This document shows, one piece after another, positions 1-6,326 of a DNA stretch of 40,449 bases; within the stretch, counting starts at the first letter, position 1, and every line of letters begins with the position of its first letter. The stretch covers positions 1 to 40,449 of the forward strand of contig DASWNP010000035.1 in assembly GCA_036399175.1 (NCBI GenBank). Reading direction: 5' to 3'. Source of the stretch: DASWNP01 sp036399175. GTDB taxonomy: Bacteria > Acidobacteriota > Blastocatellia > Pyrinomonadales > Pyrinomonadaceae. The translations under genes were made by a program, and so were the position numbers. Below the pieces are notes generated by a model. The model did no database searches. It was not told the DNA's origin and saw nothing but the letters and a program-made list of their open reading frames with translations.

Positions 1-869
1 GTTTGTTTAACGCCCTCACTCCTGAAACGTAGGGGTTTACCGTTTATCTTAATGAAGGGCAAATATTTGCCGTCCTCAAGCCATTGATGGTTTTCTGCGA
101 CTACTTTCTTTGCTTCGGGATCTGCGTCTATATCATGGTATTCTACAGTTGCTCCGGCCTTCGTATATCTCTGAATCGCCTCTCGTGTTCGGGGACAACG
201 TTTTCTTGCACCATAAATCTGGACGGTGTCTCCTCTCGTGCTCTGTGTTCGCCTATACTGAGCGAACATAAGCGCCTCCGCCAGAACACCTTGACTCGCG
301 CGGGCCTTCTGGGTATCTATCACTAGGTGATGACCTGCTGTTTTGAAGTACTCGCCAACCAACACTGGGGGCTGTGCCGGATCATCTTCTGGGTGTTTGA
401 TGTAGATGAAGGCTATGTAGCCTTTATCTTCAAGAGCAGATCTAACTCTTTCAGCATCTTCAGCGTCCTCTTTGGTAAAGGAGATGAAGACACGTCGCTC
501 TTGAGGAGTGTCATACCACTGCTCTATGAAGGTGTCATGTTTAAGATTACCGATCGGTTTGATTGCCATAATCGCCCCCATAGCGCCCGAGTTGAAATCG
601 CGGATCCAATCTACCATCTTCAGCGTGCCTAAAATTGGATATTCAGTGAGTGGCGCGACAACCGTGCTAGGAGCAGAGATGGTAATCTGTGATCTCCAGT
701 CTTGCACTACATCAAGTCCATGACGGTCTAAAGCGTCTGCTATTTCCCGCAGTACTGGATGGTACGCTGCGGGGTCTAGGATTTTAGCCTTCCCTGGGTG
801 AAGTAGGGTAGAGGCTAACAATATAGCCGAGAGTAATTGGCGCAAGCTCACTGATACAGTTTTTTTCAT
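1..869 (-). CDS. Secreted TIR-like / glutaredoxin-like fusion protein (3' end outside window)
   Basis: The reading frame opens at ATG 869 and stays open for 289 codons to the window edge, so the C-terminus is missing. GGGAGG lies 5 nt before the ATG. Residues 1-28 look like a signal peptide (two lysines, a hydrophobic run, cleavage after GKA). Residues 126-206 resemble a TIR domain: RRVFISFTKEDAEDA opens a first strand and helix, then a GYIAF strand, and Glu198 in SQGVLAEAL sits where TIR enzymes carry the catalytic glutamate. Residues 216-282 resemble glutaredoxin: VQIYG, CPRT with Cys225, and LPFI with a possible cis-proline at 271. It is the gene of the leftmost cassette and reads in cassette direction. 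Domain calls come from motifs by eye; the TIR call is the weaker. The plus-strand frames here are shadows. Confidence 0.8.
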   Translation of the reverse strand, partial: MKKTVSVSLRQLLSAILLASTLLHPGKAKILDPAAYHPVLREIADALDRHGLDVVQDWRSQITISAPSTVVAPLTEYPILGTLKMVDWIRDFNSGAMGAIMAIKPIGNLKHDTFIEQWYDTPQERRVFISFTKEDAEDAERVRSALEDKGYIAFIYIKHPEDDPAQPPVLVGEYFKTAGHHLVIDTQKARASQGVLAEALMFAQYRRTQSTRGDTVQIYGARKRCPRTREAIQRYTKAGATVEYHDIDADPEAKKVVAENHQWLEDGKYLPFIKINGKPLRFRSEGVKQ

Positions 870-1011
870 GAGGGCCTCCCTATATATAGGCAAGAGTGAG
901 AGCCAAAGTCAGTGAGAAAATCCACTGGCAAGGACTGTCAGGCCGACAGAACGGAAATTATACATTATATGAACATAGGCAAGCGAATTTTTAGGCGAAT
1001 TATAAGAAGCA

Positions 1012-1098
1012 GCATAACGCTGCGGATAACCGGCGAGCATAAACCCAGACCCTTAGGAGGTATCCTGGGAGCGAGTCCGGTTCATCTGGTTGTTATGC
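1012..1098 (-). other. attC recombination site 1 (87 bp)
   Basis: Read on the minus strand the site opens with R'' GCATAAC at 1098-1092 followed by AACCAGATGAACCGG. It closes with CCGGTTATCCGCA and R' GTTATGC at 1018-1012. The outer boxes and the inner GAACCGG / CCGGTTAT blocks pair imperfectly, giving the extrahelical-base architecture typical of attC. The TGA stop of the zinc-ribbon gene at 1082-1084 lies inside the site, which is common for cassette genes. Confidence 0.85.
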
Positions 1099-1642
1099 GC
1101 GCCTTGCCAGGGAGATCGTCTGAAGTGTTGGTCCGCCCTCCTGAGGGTTCGGCAAGTTCTAAATGCACCGTTGTATTTTCAGTCACACTGCCAACCGAGC
1201 CGACCCGCCAACCCCCTGCTTCCGGCAACCCTCGCCGGGATGATTCACTCGCCACATCGACAGCAGGCACGCTGCTTCGCTTTCGCTCACTCCGCTCTTG
1301 CAGCAAACCCAGAGGCGTATACAACAGCAGCATCAGAAGCCTGATGGGAAGAAAGCAAAACATCAACGGGAGCAAGGCGAGATCGAGAAAGAAAGTGAGT
1401 ACCCCTTTACCCGCGAGCAGCCATGAACTGCCGACCCGACCCTCTCGATCCGCCGTCGTAGCACTCCCGAAGAAGTGGTCGGCGTAGCGTGCGACCGAGC
1501 GGTCGAGATGCTTATTGACTCTGGTGAATATGCTGTCTTCGCCGGTCGATAGGGCGATAGTGACCACGTCAAGGTTGGTGCCGCAGGTGGGGCAGAACTT
1601 GTACCGGTGAGAATCATCTCTCCCGCATTTCGGACAGAACAT
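1082..1642 (-). CDS. Zinc-ribbon membrane protein of unknown function (cassette gene)
   Basis: A 186-residue protein starting at ATG 1642 with GAGGAG about 5 nt upstream. Cys3, Cys6, Cys17 and Cys20 (CPKC then CPTC) form a rubredoxin-knuckle zinc ribbon like those of the zinc-ribbon_2 class. A charged linker leads to a hydrophobic segment near residues 79-112 (LTFFLDLALLPLMFCFLP and following), probably one or two membrane helices. The C-terminal 65 residues are polar and low in recognisable motifs. It is alone in a 715-bp cassette (1018-1732) and runs in cassette direction; its last codons lie in attC site 1. No function can be assigned; zinc-ribbon plus membrane segment proteins are common as small bacterial sensors or adaptors, which is only a family-level hint. 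Confidence 0.8.
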   Translation of the reverse strand: MFCPKCGRDDSHRYKFCPTCGTNLDVVTIALSTGEDSIFTRVNKHLDRSVARYADHFFGSATTADREGRVGSSWLLAGKGVLTFFLDLALLPLMFCFLPIRLLMLLLYTPLGLLQERSERKRSSVPAVDVASESSRRGLPEAGGWRVGSVGSVTENTTVHLELAEPSGGRTNTSDDLPGKARITTR

Positions 1643-1726
1643 GTGTTGACTCCTCTGACAGAATTACCCTACATGGGCAAATACGAAGCTGAAAAAGCTT
1701 GGTTCACAGAGAATCAACCACACAGC

Positions 1727-1834
1727 GCATAACGCCGAATTAACCCGCGCCGAGCATAAAGCATTCAACGTGAAGAAACTAAATAAGCATGAAAGGAATG
1801 CTATCGAGGCGTCGGGTTGAATGAGTTGTTAGGC
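1727..1834 (-). other. attC recombination site 2 (108 bp)
   Basis: On the minus strand R'' is GCCTAAC at 1834-1828, followed by AACTCATTCAACCCGACGCC. The 3' half is GCGCGGGTTAATTCGGC and R' GTTATGC at 1733-1727. CAACCCGACGC pairs with GCGCGGGTTA apart from a bulge. This is the most canonical site of the array. Its R'' plus neighbouring bases (GATGCCTAAC) is the complement of the cassette start beyond attC site 3. Confidence 0.92.
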
Positions 1835-1873
1835 ATCGCCTTCGGATTATAGAGATATTCCTCTCACGTACCC

Positions 1874-2279
1874 TCAATCATAATTGGACGGCTCAACATA
1901 CGGCCTTGATATACTTTTGATCTTCAACTTTTCATTGAGCACATATTGATAATTCTCTTTTGTTAAAGGCTTGCCTTCTGAATCAAAGGCGAGGCTATCC
2001 ATTTCAGAGCGCAAATCTTCGGGAATGATTTTACCCTTTGCGTCTTCAGGCCCATCAAACTTTACATCCACCTTTATCATGTTAGAACCTTTAAGCACAT
2101 AGCGAGTCGGCAATAAAGTTTGTCAGCCTCCATCAATTCTAAAGATTTTTATCGAGTCGGCGCGAGTCATTCCTTCTTTTATAGAGGTGGCCTTCAACAT
2201 ATTTTTCTTGCAGCCATTTCTCGTGCGAGAGATTGGATTGAGCTGAGCGAGAGAAACTGAAACTCCCCAATCTTGCCAC
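1874..2279 (-). pseudogene. Decayed small gene with frameshift and in-frame stop
   Basis: The intact part is 68 codons from ATG 2080 (MIKVDVKFDGPEDAKG at the start, SISRPYVEPSNYD at the end). Upstream in the same frame, after a TGA at 2125-2123, the sequence still reads like protein: GMTRADSIKIFRIDGG, then the stop, then QTLLPTRYVLKGSN. Further upstream the protein-like text moves to another frame (SNLSHEKWLQEKYVE), joined if one G near 2191 is removed. A GTG at 2279 could have been the start. The assembled text resembles a small family seen in acidobacterial genomes with a GMTR..LLKVF..(E/D)GG pattern followed by IKVDV; this is recall, not a search. Function unknown. Either the gene is dead or the 68-codon remainder is expressed alone. 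Confidence 0.6.
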
Positions 2280-2305
2280 CTCTCTAGGCGCACACTTAGT
2301 TGGCT

Positions 2306-2335
2306 AGGCGGCGGGGTGTGGGTACTCCGCCGCCT
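2306..2335 (-). terminator. GC-rich hairpin after the 357-residue cassette gene
   Basis: AGGCGGCGG at 2306-2314 pairs perfectly with CCGCCGCCT at 2327-2335 around a 12-nt loop. It lies 31 bp beyond the stop of the upstream gene (2367). The T-rich stretch is on the plus-strand side, so on the minus strand it would be a weak intrinsic terminator or an RNA 3'-end structure. Confidence 0.5.
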
Positions 2336-2366
2336 TTAGTTTTGGACCTTTTCGTATCAAGCCCGA

Positions 2367-3440
2367 TTACGGCTTGTATTCTACCGACCATCGCACGTCA
2401 ACGCCGTAGTGAAAGTCGTCATCCACAGTGGCGATCGGACAATCCATCCTGAAGACCTCATTGGTGACGGTCTCTACGTATCGGCCACTAGGGATCGGCA
2501 CAAATACCGGTAGGAATCCCGCCGCTTCATTATTTTCAAATAAGCCGTCATGCTCGATGCCGTGTGAATCTACTCTGACGCCTGCCTGGCCTGTCTGAAC
2601 CACTGTTGGAACTCCGATGTGAGCGAACCCAACCGGGTATGGGCGGTCACTCTCGGACCAGTCATCAATATCATGAGTGGGGAGATAAAACTCCTTGACG
2701 ATTTGTTCGCCTTCATAGACTCCGAACCAAAACTCGCCCTCACCTACGGAACTGCCGTCTCCGTCATTGTAAATATGTAAGGTCGCGAACTCGATTGTGA
2801 GCTTTCGGCGGAGCGTGACGAATTCTACCTCCAGTACGTCCCAATTACCAAAGACATCGCTGACAACGGCGACAAAGAAGTAGTGATTGCCTGGTGACAG
2901 CGGCAGAATCTCCACGCTGTGATTTGTGGTAAGGCCCAATAGCGCGGCGGGGCCGCCCTCGACATCTATGAGGCGAGGAATACCATTGCTGTCGAGAGTG
3001 GGAGGCTTTTGACTCACGCCGATCGCGACAATGTTGGTTGGTACATTCGTTCCTACCTGATGCCAGTGCCATGTGCCTCCCGTGTCTTGATTACGATCAG
3101 TAATCAGGGAGCGCACCTTAGGTTTCTTCCACAGGCAATAGACCTTGAGGTTCGCGCGGGGATGTGGATTGCCCTTTAGCGGCCCATAATCATCATCATA
3201 AATGCCCACCTCATAGACCTCACCCGGCTTAAGCGTAATCTCATATCTTCCGGCGGTGTCCGCTTCATCACCTACTTTTGTTCGAACATGAACGTTTATT
3301 TGCTCCCAACCACTTCCCGGTGTGCGCTCCCAAAGTTCCTGGTAAGGTTCCTTTTGGTACTTAATTTCAGCGTTGCCGTAGGTCTCGCCATCATCCTCGT
3401 CGACGACGATAATATCTGGTTCGGCTTTTAATGACGCCAT
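2367..3440 (-). CDS. Unknown beta-rich protein (cassette gene)
   Basis: A 357-residue protein from ATG 3440 with AAGGAG 7 nt upstream. There is no signal peptide and no membrane segment. Composition is acidic and rich in alternating hydrophobic residues (for example VYEVGIYDDD and NHYFFVAVVSDVFGNWDVL), which suggests two or more beta-sandwich modules, near residues 45-105, 165-225 and 225-300. The stretch LPLSPGNHYFFVAVVSD has the look of a fibronectin-like strand pair. No catalytic motif is evident. It occupies most of a 2,130-bp cassette (1733-3862), unusually long for one cassette, with the decayed gene downstream and the inverted-repeat element upstream. I do not recognise the family; a structure prediction would be the natural way to place it. 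Confidence 0.85.
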   Translation of the reverse strand: MASLKAEPDIIVVDEDDGETYGNAEIKYQKEPYQELWERTPGSGWEQINVHVRTKVGDEADTAGRYEITLKPGEVYEVGIYDDDYGPLKGNPHPRANLKVYCLWKKPKVRSLITDRNQDTGGTWHWHQVGTNVPTNIVAIGVSQKPPTLDSNGIPRLIDVEGGPAALLGLTTNHSVEILPLSPGNHYFFVAVVSDVFGNWDVLEVEFVTLRRKLTIEFATLHIYNDGDGSSVGEGEFWFGVYEGEQIVKEFYLPTHDIDDWSESDRPYPVGFAHIGVPTVVQTGQAGVRVDSHGIEHDGLFENNEAAGFLPVFVPIPSGRYVETVTNEVFRMDCPIATVDDDFHYGVDVRWSVEYKP

Positions 3441-3597
3441 GGGAGTTCTCCTTAGTTTACACTAGCATTAAGACAGAGAAAGTCTTATCCAGTAATCCGA
3501 ATAACATTGTCGGGAACACGCCTTCATCCGGTAAGGGACTTGACTAGGATATTAACGGGAACTTCAGCCGAACCGGCTGAACATAGTTCTCGCTTGA

Positions 3598-3838
3598 ATT
3601 GACAACTCATATAACGGTAGTTAGTCATTTTCAATGTTGAACCAACGAAAGATAAGCAATCTTATCTCTATGAGTATACGGGGGAATCGCTGATTCTCGC
3701 CGTATGTCGGACTCTGAAAGTCTAGTGGTGAGTTAATCACACGAAAGGGGATCCGTCTGTGCGCTAATACACATAGCCAAAATCTCAATTCGTGTTCAAC
3801 ATTAAAAATCACCCACTACCGTTATATGAGTTGTCAAT
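3598..3838. mobile_element. MITE-like element, 241 bp, with about 45-bp terminal inverted repeats
   Basis: The left end ATTGACAACTCATATAACGG at 3598 and the right end read in reverse from 3838 are identical for 24 bp, and about 41 of the first 45 bp match before the arms diverge. The interior has no transposase. A 63-codon minus-strand frame (3621-3812) spans the element from arm to arm and is probably fortuitous. No clear target-site duplication is visible beyond the ATTG/CAAT that belongs to the repeat. It sits upstream of the 357-residue gene within cassette 3. Alternative: a cassette-borne regulatory or recombination hairpin, as the ends contain ACAACTCAT, which resembles the R''/L'' part of the attC sites here. 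Confidence 0.65.
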
Positions 3839-3856
3839 CACATTAACAAGCGAGAT

Positions 3857-3960
3857 GCCTAACGCTGGAATTGAGCGGCGCGCAGACAATGAAACAGGTT
3901 TTCAAGCTGACGGATGAAAGACAAGCTCAGAAGCGCGTCCGCTCCAATGACTCGTTGGGC
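3857..3960 (-). other. attC recombination site 3 (104 bp)
   Basis: Minus strand: R'' GCCCAAC at 3960-3954, then GAGTCATTGGAGCGGACGCGC; 3' half GCGCGCCGCTCAATTCCAGC and R' GTTAGGC at 3863-3857. GAGCGG-ACGCGC pairs with GCGC-GCCGCTC with the expected bulge. R'' with its flank (CAGCCCAAC) is complementary to the start of the cassette beginning at 4050. Confidence 0.92.
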
Positions 3961-4050
3961 TGTCCCTTGTCCGTAACTACTCAAGACGAGCTTTGCTTAT
4001 GCTTGTTCTTGACCTTCAACTCAACTGAATTGTGAGGCGAAGCAGCCCAA
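3863..4050 (-). mobile_element. Gene-less integron cassette (188 bp)
   Basis: This cassette runs from the cut point in attC site 4 to that in site 3. After the attC halves only about 84 bp remain (3961-4044), with no open frame of useful length on either strand. Start GTTGGGCTG and R'' CAGCCCAAC are complementary, so it looks structurally intact. Such cassettes may carry a promoter or small RNA, or be passengers. Confidence 0.75.
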
Positions 4051-4145
4051 CGCTGGAATTGAGCCGCCGGGAGACCTCTGCTGAGGCATCCAAGCTGACG
4101 AATACATCCGAGCTATTTCCGGTCGGCTCGAATGACTTGTTAGAT
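4045..4145 (-). other. attC recombination site 4 (101 bp)
   Basis: Minus strand: R'' ATCTAAC at 4145-4139, then AAGTCATTCGAGCCGACC; 3' half GGCGGCTCAATTCCAGC and R' GTTGGGC at 4051-4045. CGAGCCGACC pairs with GGCGGCTC around a bulge. R'' is complementary to the cassette start at 4230 (TTAGAT). The 3' half is nearly identical to that of site 3, while the central spacer differs. Confidence 0.92.
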
Positions 4146-4230
4146 TTGGCTATCAGAGAAAGCACTCAGCCTCCGATTTCTCAACCCACAGTCTAACTCA
4201 ACGTGGCTTCCGTTTGTTGTAAGAATCTAA
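4051..4230 (-). mobile_element. Gene-less integron cassette (180 bp)
   Basis: This is the cassette between the cut points of sites 5 and 4. Outside the attC site only about 80 bp are left (4146-4224) with no plausible gene. It starts TTAGATTCTTAC on the minus strand and its R'' is the complement of that start. It is the most upstream complete cassette in the window. Confidence 0.72.
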
Positions 4231-4303
4231 CGCTGCGGCTAAGCTGCCGCCTGCTGCCTTCGATGATAAAAGAGTTGCTCATTGGCGGTCAGCTTCAGCC
4301 GCG
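4225..4303 (-). other. Partial attC site 5 at the upstream end of the array
   Basis: The 3' half is normal on the minus strand (GCGGCAGCTTAGCCGCAGC then R' GTTAGAT at 4231-4225). The 5' half keeps the pairing block GCGGCTGAAGCTGACCGCC but has no RYYYAAC R'' box: the place where it should be is occupied by the first of three 13-bp direct repeats. The array therefore ends here, either by deletion or by insertion next to the site. Confidence 0.7.
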
Positions 4304-4354
4304 GACTTTACACGCAGAAACCAGACTTTACACGCAAACGCGACTATTCACGCA
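4304..4354 (-). repeat. Three 13-bp direct repeats (iteron- or centromere-like)
   Basis: On the minus strand TGCGTGAATAGTC (4354-4342), TGCGTGTAAAGTC (4336-4324) and TGCGTGTAAAGTC (4316-4304) are spaced 18 and 20 bp start to start, about two helical turns. They lie 110 bp beyond the stop of a putative DNA-binding protein encoded next to ParA. Repeats of this size and phasing next to such genes usually act as plasmid replication iterons or a partition site; which one cannot be told here. Confidence 0.65.
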
Positions 4355-4464
4355 AAGCCAGCAACACCTTTAGTGGAGCCATATAATTCATATTATCGGA
4401 AATCCGTAGTAAGCCAGCTATTTTCTTCTGTACTGTTGGAAATACATTGTTTGCGCGCGTGAAA

Positions 4465-5532
4465 CTATATGCTTTCTTCGTGCGGAGTTGTTTTCAGGCA
4501 GTTGTGCAGACACTTCGCCACGCCGCCATCATAGCCATGCGGATACCACCAGCCAGAGCCTCCACAACTAGGACAGTCTTTAACGGGTAAGGAATTTCCC
4601 TGCTCTTCTGTTGGCTTGTCGCTTGTCACTTGTAACTTGTCAGACTGCGGCTTCTTCTCCATCTTCCAAAGCCGGCGTCGGAGGTGCTCGGTCAGGAAAG
4701 CAGGAACGGATGAAACCGAAGGTGTACGCGCGGCTGCGATTCGCAGCTCAGCCATCAGCAGTTCGGCTAGTTCCCTCCAACGTTCGGCTTCCGCTTTGGC
4801 CGGCTCTTTTCCAGTTAACTCTTTCGTGGTCTCTTTGAGCGCTGCTAGGAATTCGGCGAAAGCCTCATCATCAGTTTTTTCTTCTTTAGTCTTAATAAAA
4901 GTCTTAGGCTCCACCGATCCAGCTTTGTTCTCAACAATTTGACTCTGTCCACCACTGTCCCTTTTCTGGTCTGTCCCCCTGTCCAATTTCTGGTCTGAGG
5001 GTCTGTCCCTCTGTCCCCCTCTGTCCATCAGAGGGGTCTCTTCGGGTAACCGGACTTCAAACAGGTAGCCGTCGTTACTGCCAAGTTCCCACTCACGCGT
5101 AATCAGGCCGCACGTCGCCAGGTGACGCAGGTGCGAATCTAACGTCTTTCGATTCCTGACACCCGACCACTCCGCGATGTCTTTCTTCGTCGCTCGTATC
5201 GTTCGGCAGGGCTTGATAGCCCCCCGAGTCCGAAGATACAGCGCATCGTAAATTTTCTTGCTTGAGCCGGGGAACAGTCCCGACGGCAAAGCGTCGCGCT
5301 CCAGACTGTTCGCCCGCTTGTTGAAATCTTTCTCCGGTGCGATGGGGGTCAGGGGGACAGAGGGGGTCTGTCCATCAGAGGGGGTCTGAGGGGGTCTGAC
5401 CAGCCCTAAAATCTCTTCGACAGGGTGAAGCTGTGGTATCTGCCTGAGATTGTCGAAGATGCCTGTAGGCGTGACCTTTTTAGGCTCACGTCTTTTGACC
5501 GTCGGCTTTTTATCTTCCTTCGGGTCTGTCAT
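4465..5532 (-). CDS. Winged-helix / zinc-finger protein, putative replication or partition DNA-binding protein
   Basis: A 355-residue protein whose ATG (5532) overlaps the parA stop by 4 bp (ATGA). Residues 95-165 look like a winged helix: a GLFPGSSKKIYDALYLRTRG segment, then ATKKDIAEWSGVRNRKTLDSHLRHL as helix-turn-helix and a wing ending in GYLFEVRLPEE. Residues 165-215 are low-complexity Gln/Asp/Arg, 215-300 form a likely coiled or helical region, and the C-terminus has CPSC plus later Cys residues (a possible zinc finger). The N-terminal Pro-rich part and the Gln/Asp-rich part are encoded by short repeated DNA words (5340-5400 and 4940-5035), and SDKLQVTSDK by four 7-mers at 4615-4642. Position beside ParA and iteron-like repeats suggests a Rep or ParB-like role; this is inference. 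It could also be an ordinary regulator. Confidence 0.8.
   Translation of the reverse strand: MTDPKEDKKPTVKRREPKKVTPTGIFDNLRQIPQLHPVEEILGLVRPPQTPSDGQTPSVPLTPIAPEKDFNKRANSLERDALPSGLFPGSSKKIYDALYLRTRGAIKPCRTIRATKKDIAEWSGVRNRKTLDSHLRHLATCGLITREWELGSNDGYLFEVRLPEETPLMDRGGQRDRPSDQKLDRGTDQKRDSGGQSQIVENKAGSVEPKTFIKTKEEKTDDEAFAEFLAALKETTKELTGKEPAKAEAERWRELAELLMAELRIAAARTPSVSSVPAFLTEHLRRRLWKMEKKPQSDKLQVTSDKPTEEQGNSLPVKDCPSCGGSGWWYPHGYDGGVAKCLHNCLKTTPHEESI
4615..4642 (-). repeat. Four tandem 7-bp words inside the winged-helix gene
   Basis: Reading the plus strand, CTTGTCG, CTTGTCA, CTTGTAA and CTTGTCA follow each other without gaps. They encode part of SDKLQVTSDK near the C-terminus. The word style resembles the repetitive arms of the intergenic hairpins elsewhere in this window, but no inverse arm is present, so this would be a half copy that was accepted in frame. 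Confidence 0.6.
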
Positions 5533-6326
5533 TTAGCGGCCTCCCTGACGAGCCTCAAGGTCGAGTCCATCTGCAACCTGCCGAGTATTTCTTCGGTCAG
5601 AGCTTCATAATCTTGACTCCCATGCGAAGTTGGGGCGTGCTCGTAAATACTCTCTCGCCTAGCCGGCGCAGTCTGCAATTTGACGTTCGTACGAATCACG
5701 GTCTCAAAGACCAACTCCTTGAACATCTCCTGAATCTTGGCTAACGCTTCACCGCAGATACGGTTTCTGGGGTCGAAAGCGGTTATCAGATAGCCCAGAA
5801 TGGAGAGGGAAGGGTTCGGCCTCTTCGTTGCGTGAATCGTCTGCGTCAGGTCGACCACGCCCTCCAGCGGGTAGTATTGAGCTGCTATCGGCACAAGGAC
5901 GTGAGTACTGGCAATCAGGGCTTGCGTTAGTGTCATCCCTAAGCTCGGTGGGCAGTCAATCAGCACAAATTCATAGTCCGAAAGGGTTTCTATCGAATCT
6001 TTCAGGCGGTATTGCTCCTCGATCTGCACGGCGCGCTCTAAAAGCGCCAACCGGATATGAGAGGGAGCTATATCAAGATTCTCAATGTGTGTCTCGTAAA
6101 TGGCATCTATGAGCGGCGGGCGCTCTTGATGACCGACCAGAACGTCCGCCAGCGTCGTCTTGATAAGGGTCGGGTCGAGGAAGGTGTAGGTAGTATTACA
6201 CTGGCTATCAAGATCAAGGAGGAGTGTTTTATAGCCGCGAATGGCAAGACCTGCGGCCAGATTAGTGGCTGTGGTAGTTTTCCCGACGCCACCTTTTTGG
6301 TTGGCGACGGCTATCGTATGTATCAT
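5529..6326 (-). CDS. parA: ParA-family partition ATPase
   Basis: A 265-residue ParA/Soj-type ATPase. The deviant Walker A motif KGGVGKTT is at residues 11-18, Walker A' is LLLDLDSQCN near 36-45, and Walker B is EFVLIDCPPSLG near 119-130. It starts at ATG 6326, overlapping the stop of the HTH gene by 4 bp, and its own stop overlaps the start of the winged-helix gene by 4 bp, so the three are translationally coupled. ParA proteins of this length without an N-terminal HTH are typical of type Ib plasmid or chromosomal loci; here the small upstream HTH protein may supply regulation. No ParB with the usual motifs follows. The module looks plasmid- or integrative-element-derived. Confidence 0.92.
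   Translation of the reverse strand: MIHTIAVANQKGGVGKTTTATNLAAGLAIRGYKTLLLDLDSQCNTTYTFLDPTLIKTTLADVLVGHQERPPLIDAIYETHIENLDIAPSHIRLALLERAVQIEEQYRLKDSIETLSDYEFVLIDCPPSLGMTLTQALIASTHVLVPIAAQYYPLEGVVDLTQTIHATKRPNPSLSILGYLITAFDPRNRICGEALAKIQEMFKELVFETVIRTNVKLQTAPARRESIYEHAPTSHGSQDYEALTEEILGRLQMDSTLRLVREAAK

Larger units (their letters stand above)
1..4303 (-). mobile_element. Integron gene-cassette array (minus-strand orientation, no integrase seen)
   Basis: Five attC-like sites divide this stretch into cassettes. On the minus strand each complete site starts with an R'' box (RYYYAAC followed by a purine or A), holds conserved L'' and L' blocks such as TCATTCAACCCGAC and GGGTTAATTC, and ends with GCGTTRRRY-like R'. 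Cut points between G and TT fall at 1017/1018, 1732/1733, 3862/3863, 4050/4051 and 4230/4231. The R'' boxes at 1834, 3960 and 4145 are exact complements of the cassette starts at 3862, 4050 and 4230, as expected for excisable cassettes; the match extends 2-3 bases beyond the box in two of them. Gene content is AT-richer than the rest of the window. An integrase and attI would be expected to the right (upstream), but none is there, so this is a CALIN-type array or one whose platform lies elsewhere. Confidence 0.88.

Noticed and set aside
84..723. Three overlapping plus-strand ORFs at the left edge
   Set aside because: They are antisense to a long minus-strand frame with ribosome site, signal peptide and recognisable domain blocks; that gene is open to the window edge.
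3621..3812. 63-codon minus-strand ORF within the inverted-repeat element
   Set aside because: Its ends are made of the two arms of the element and it has no ribosome site or family resemblance.
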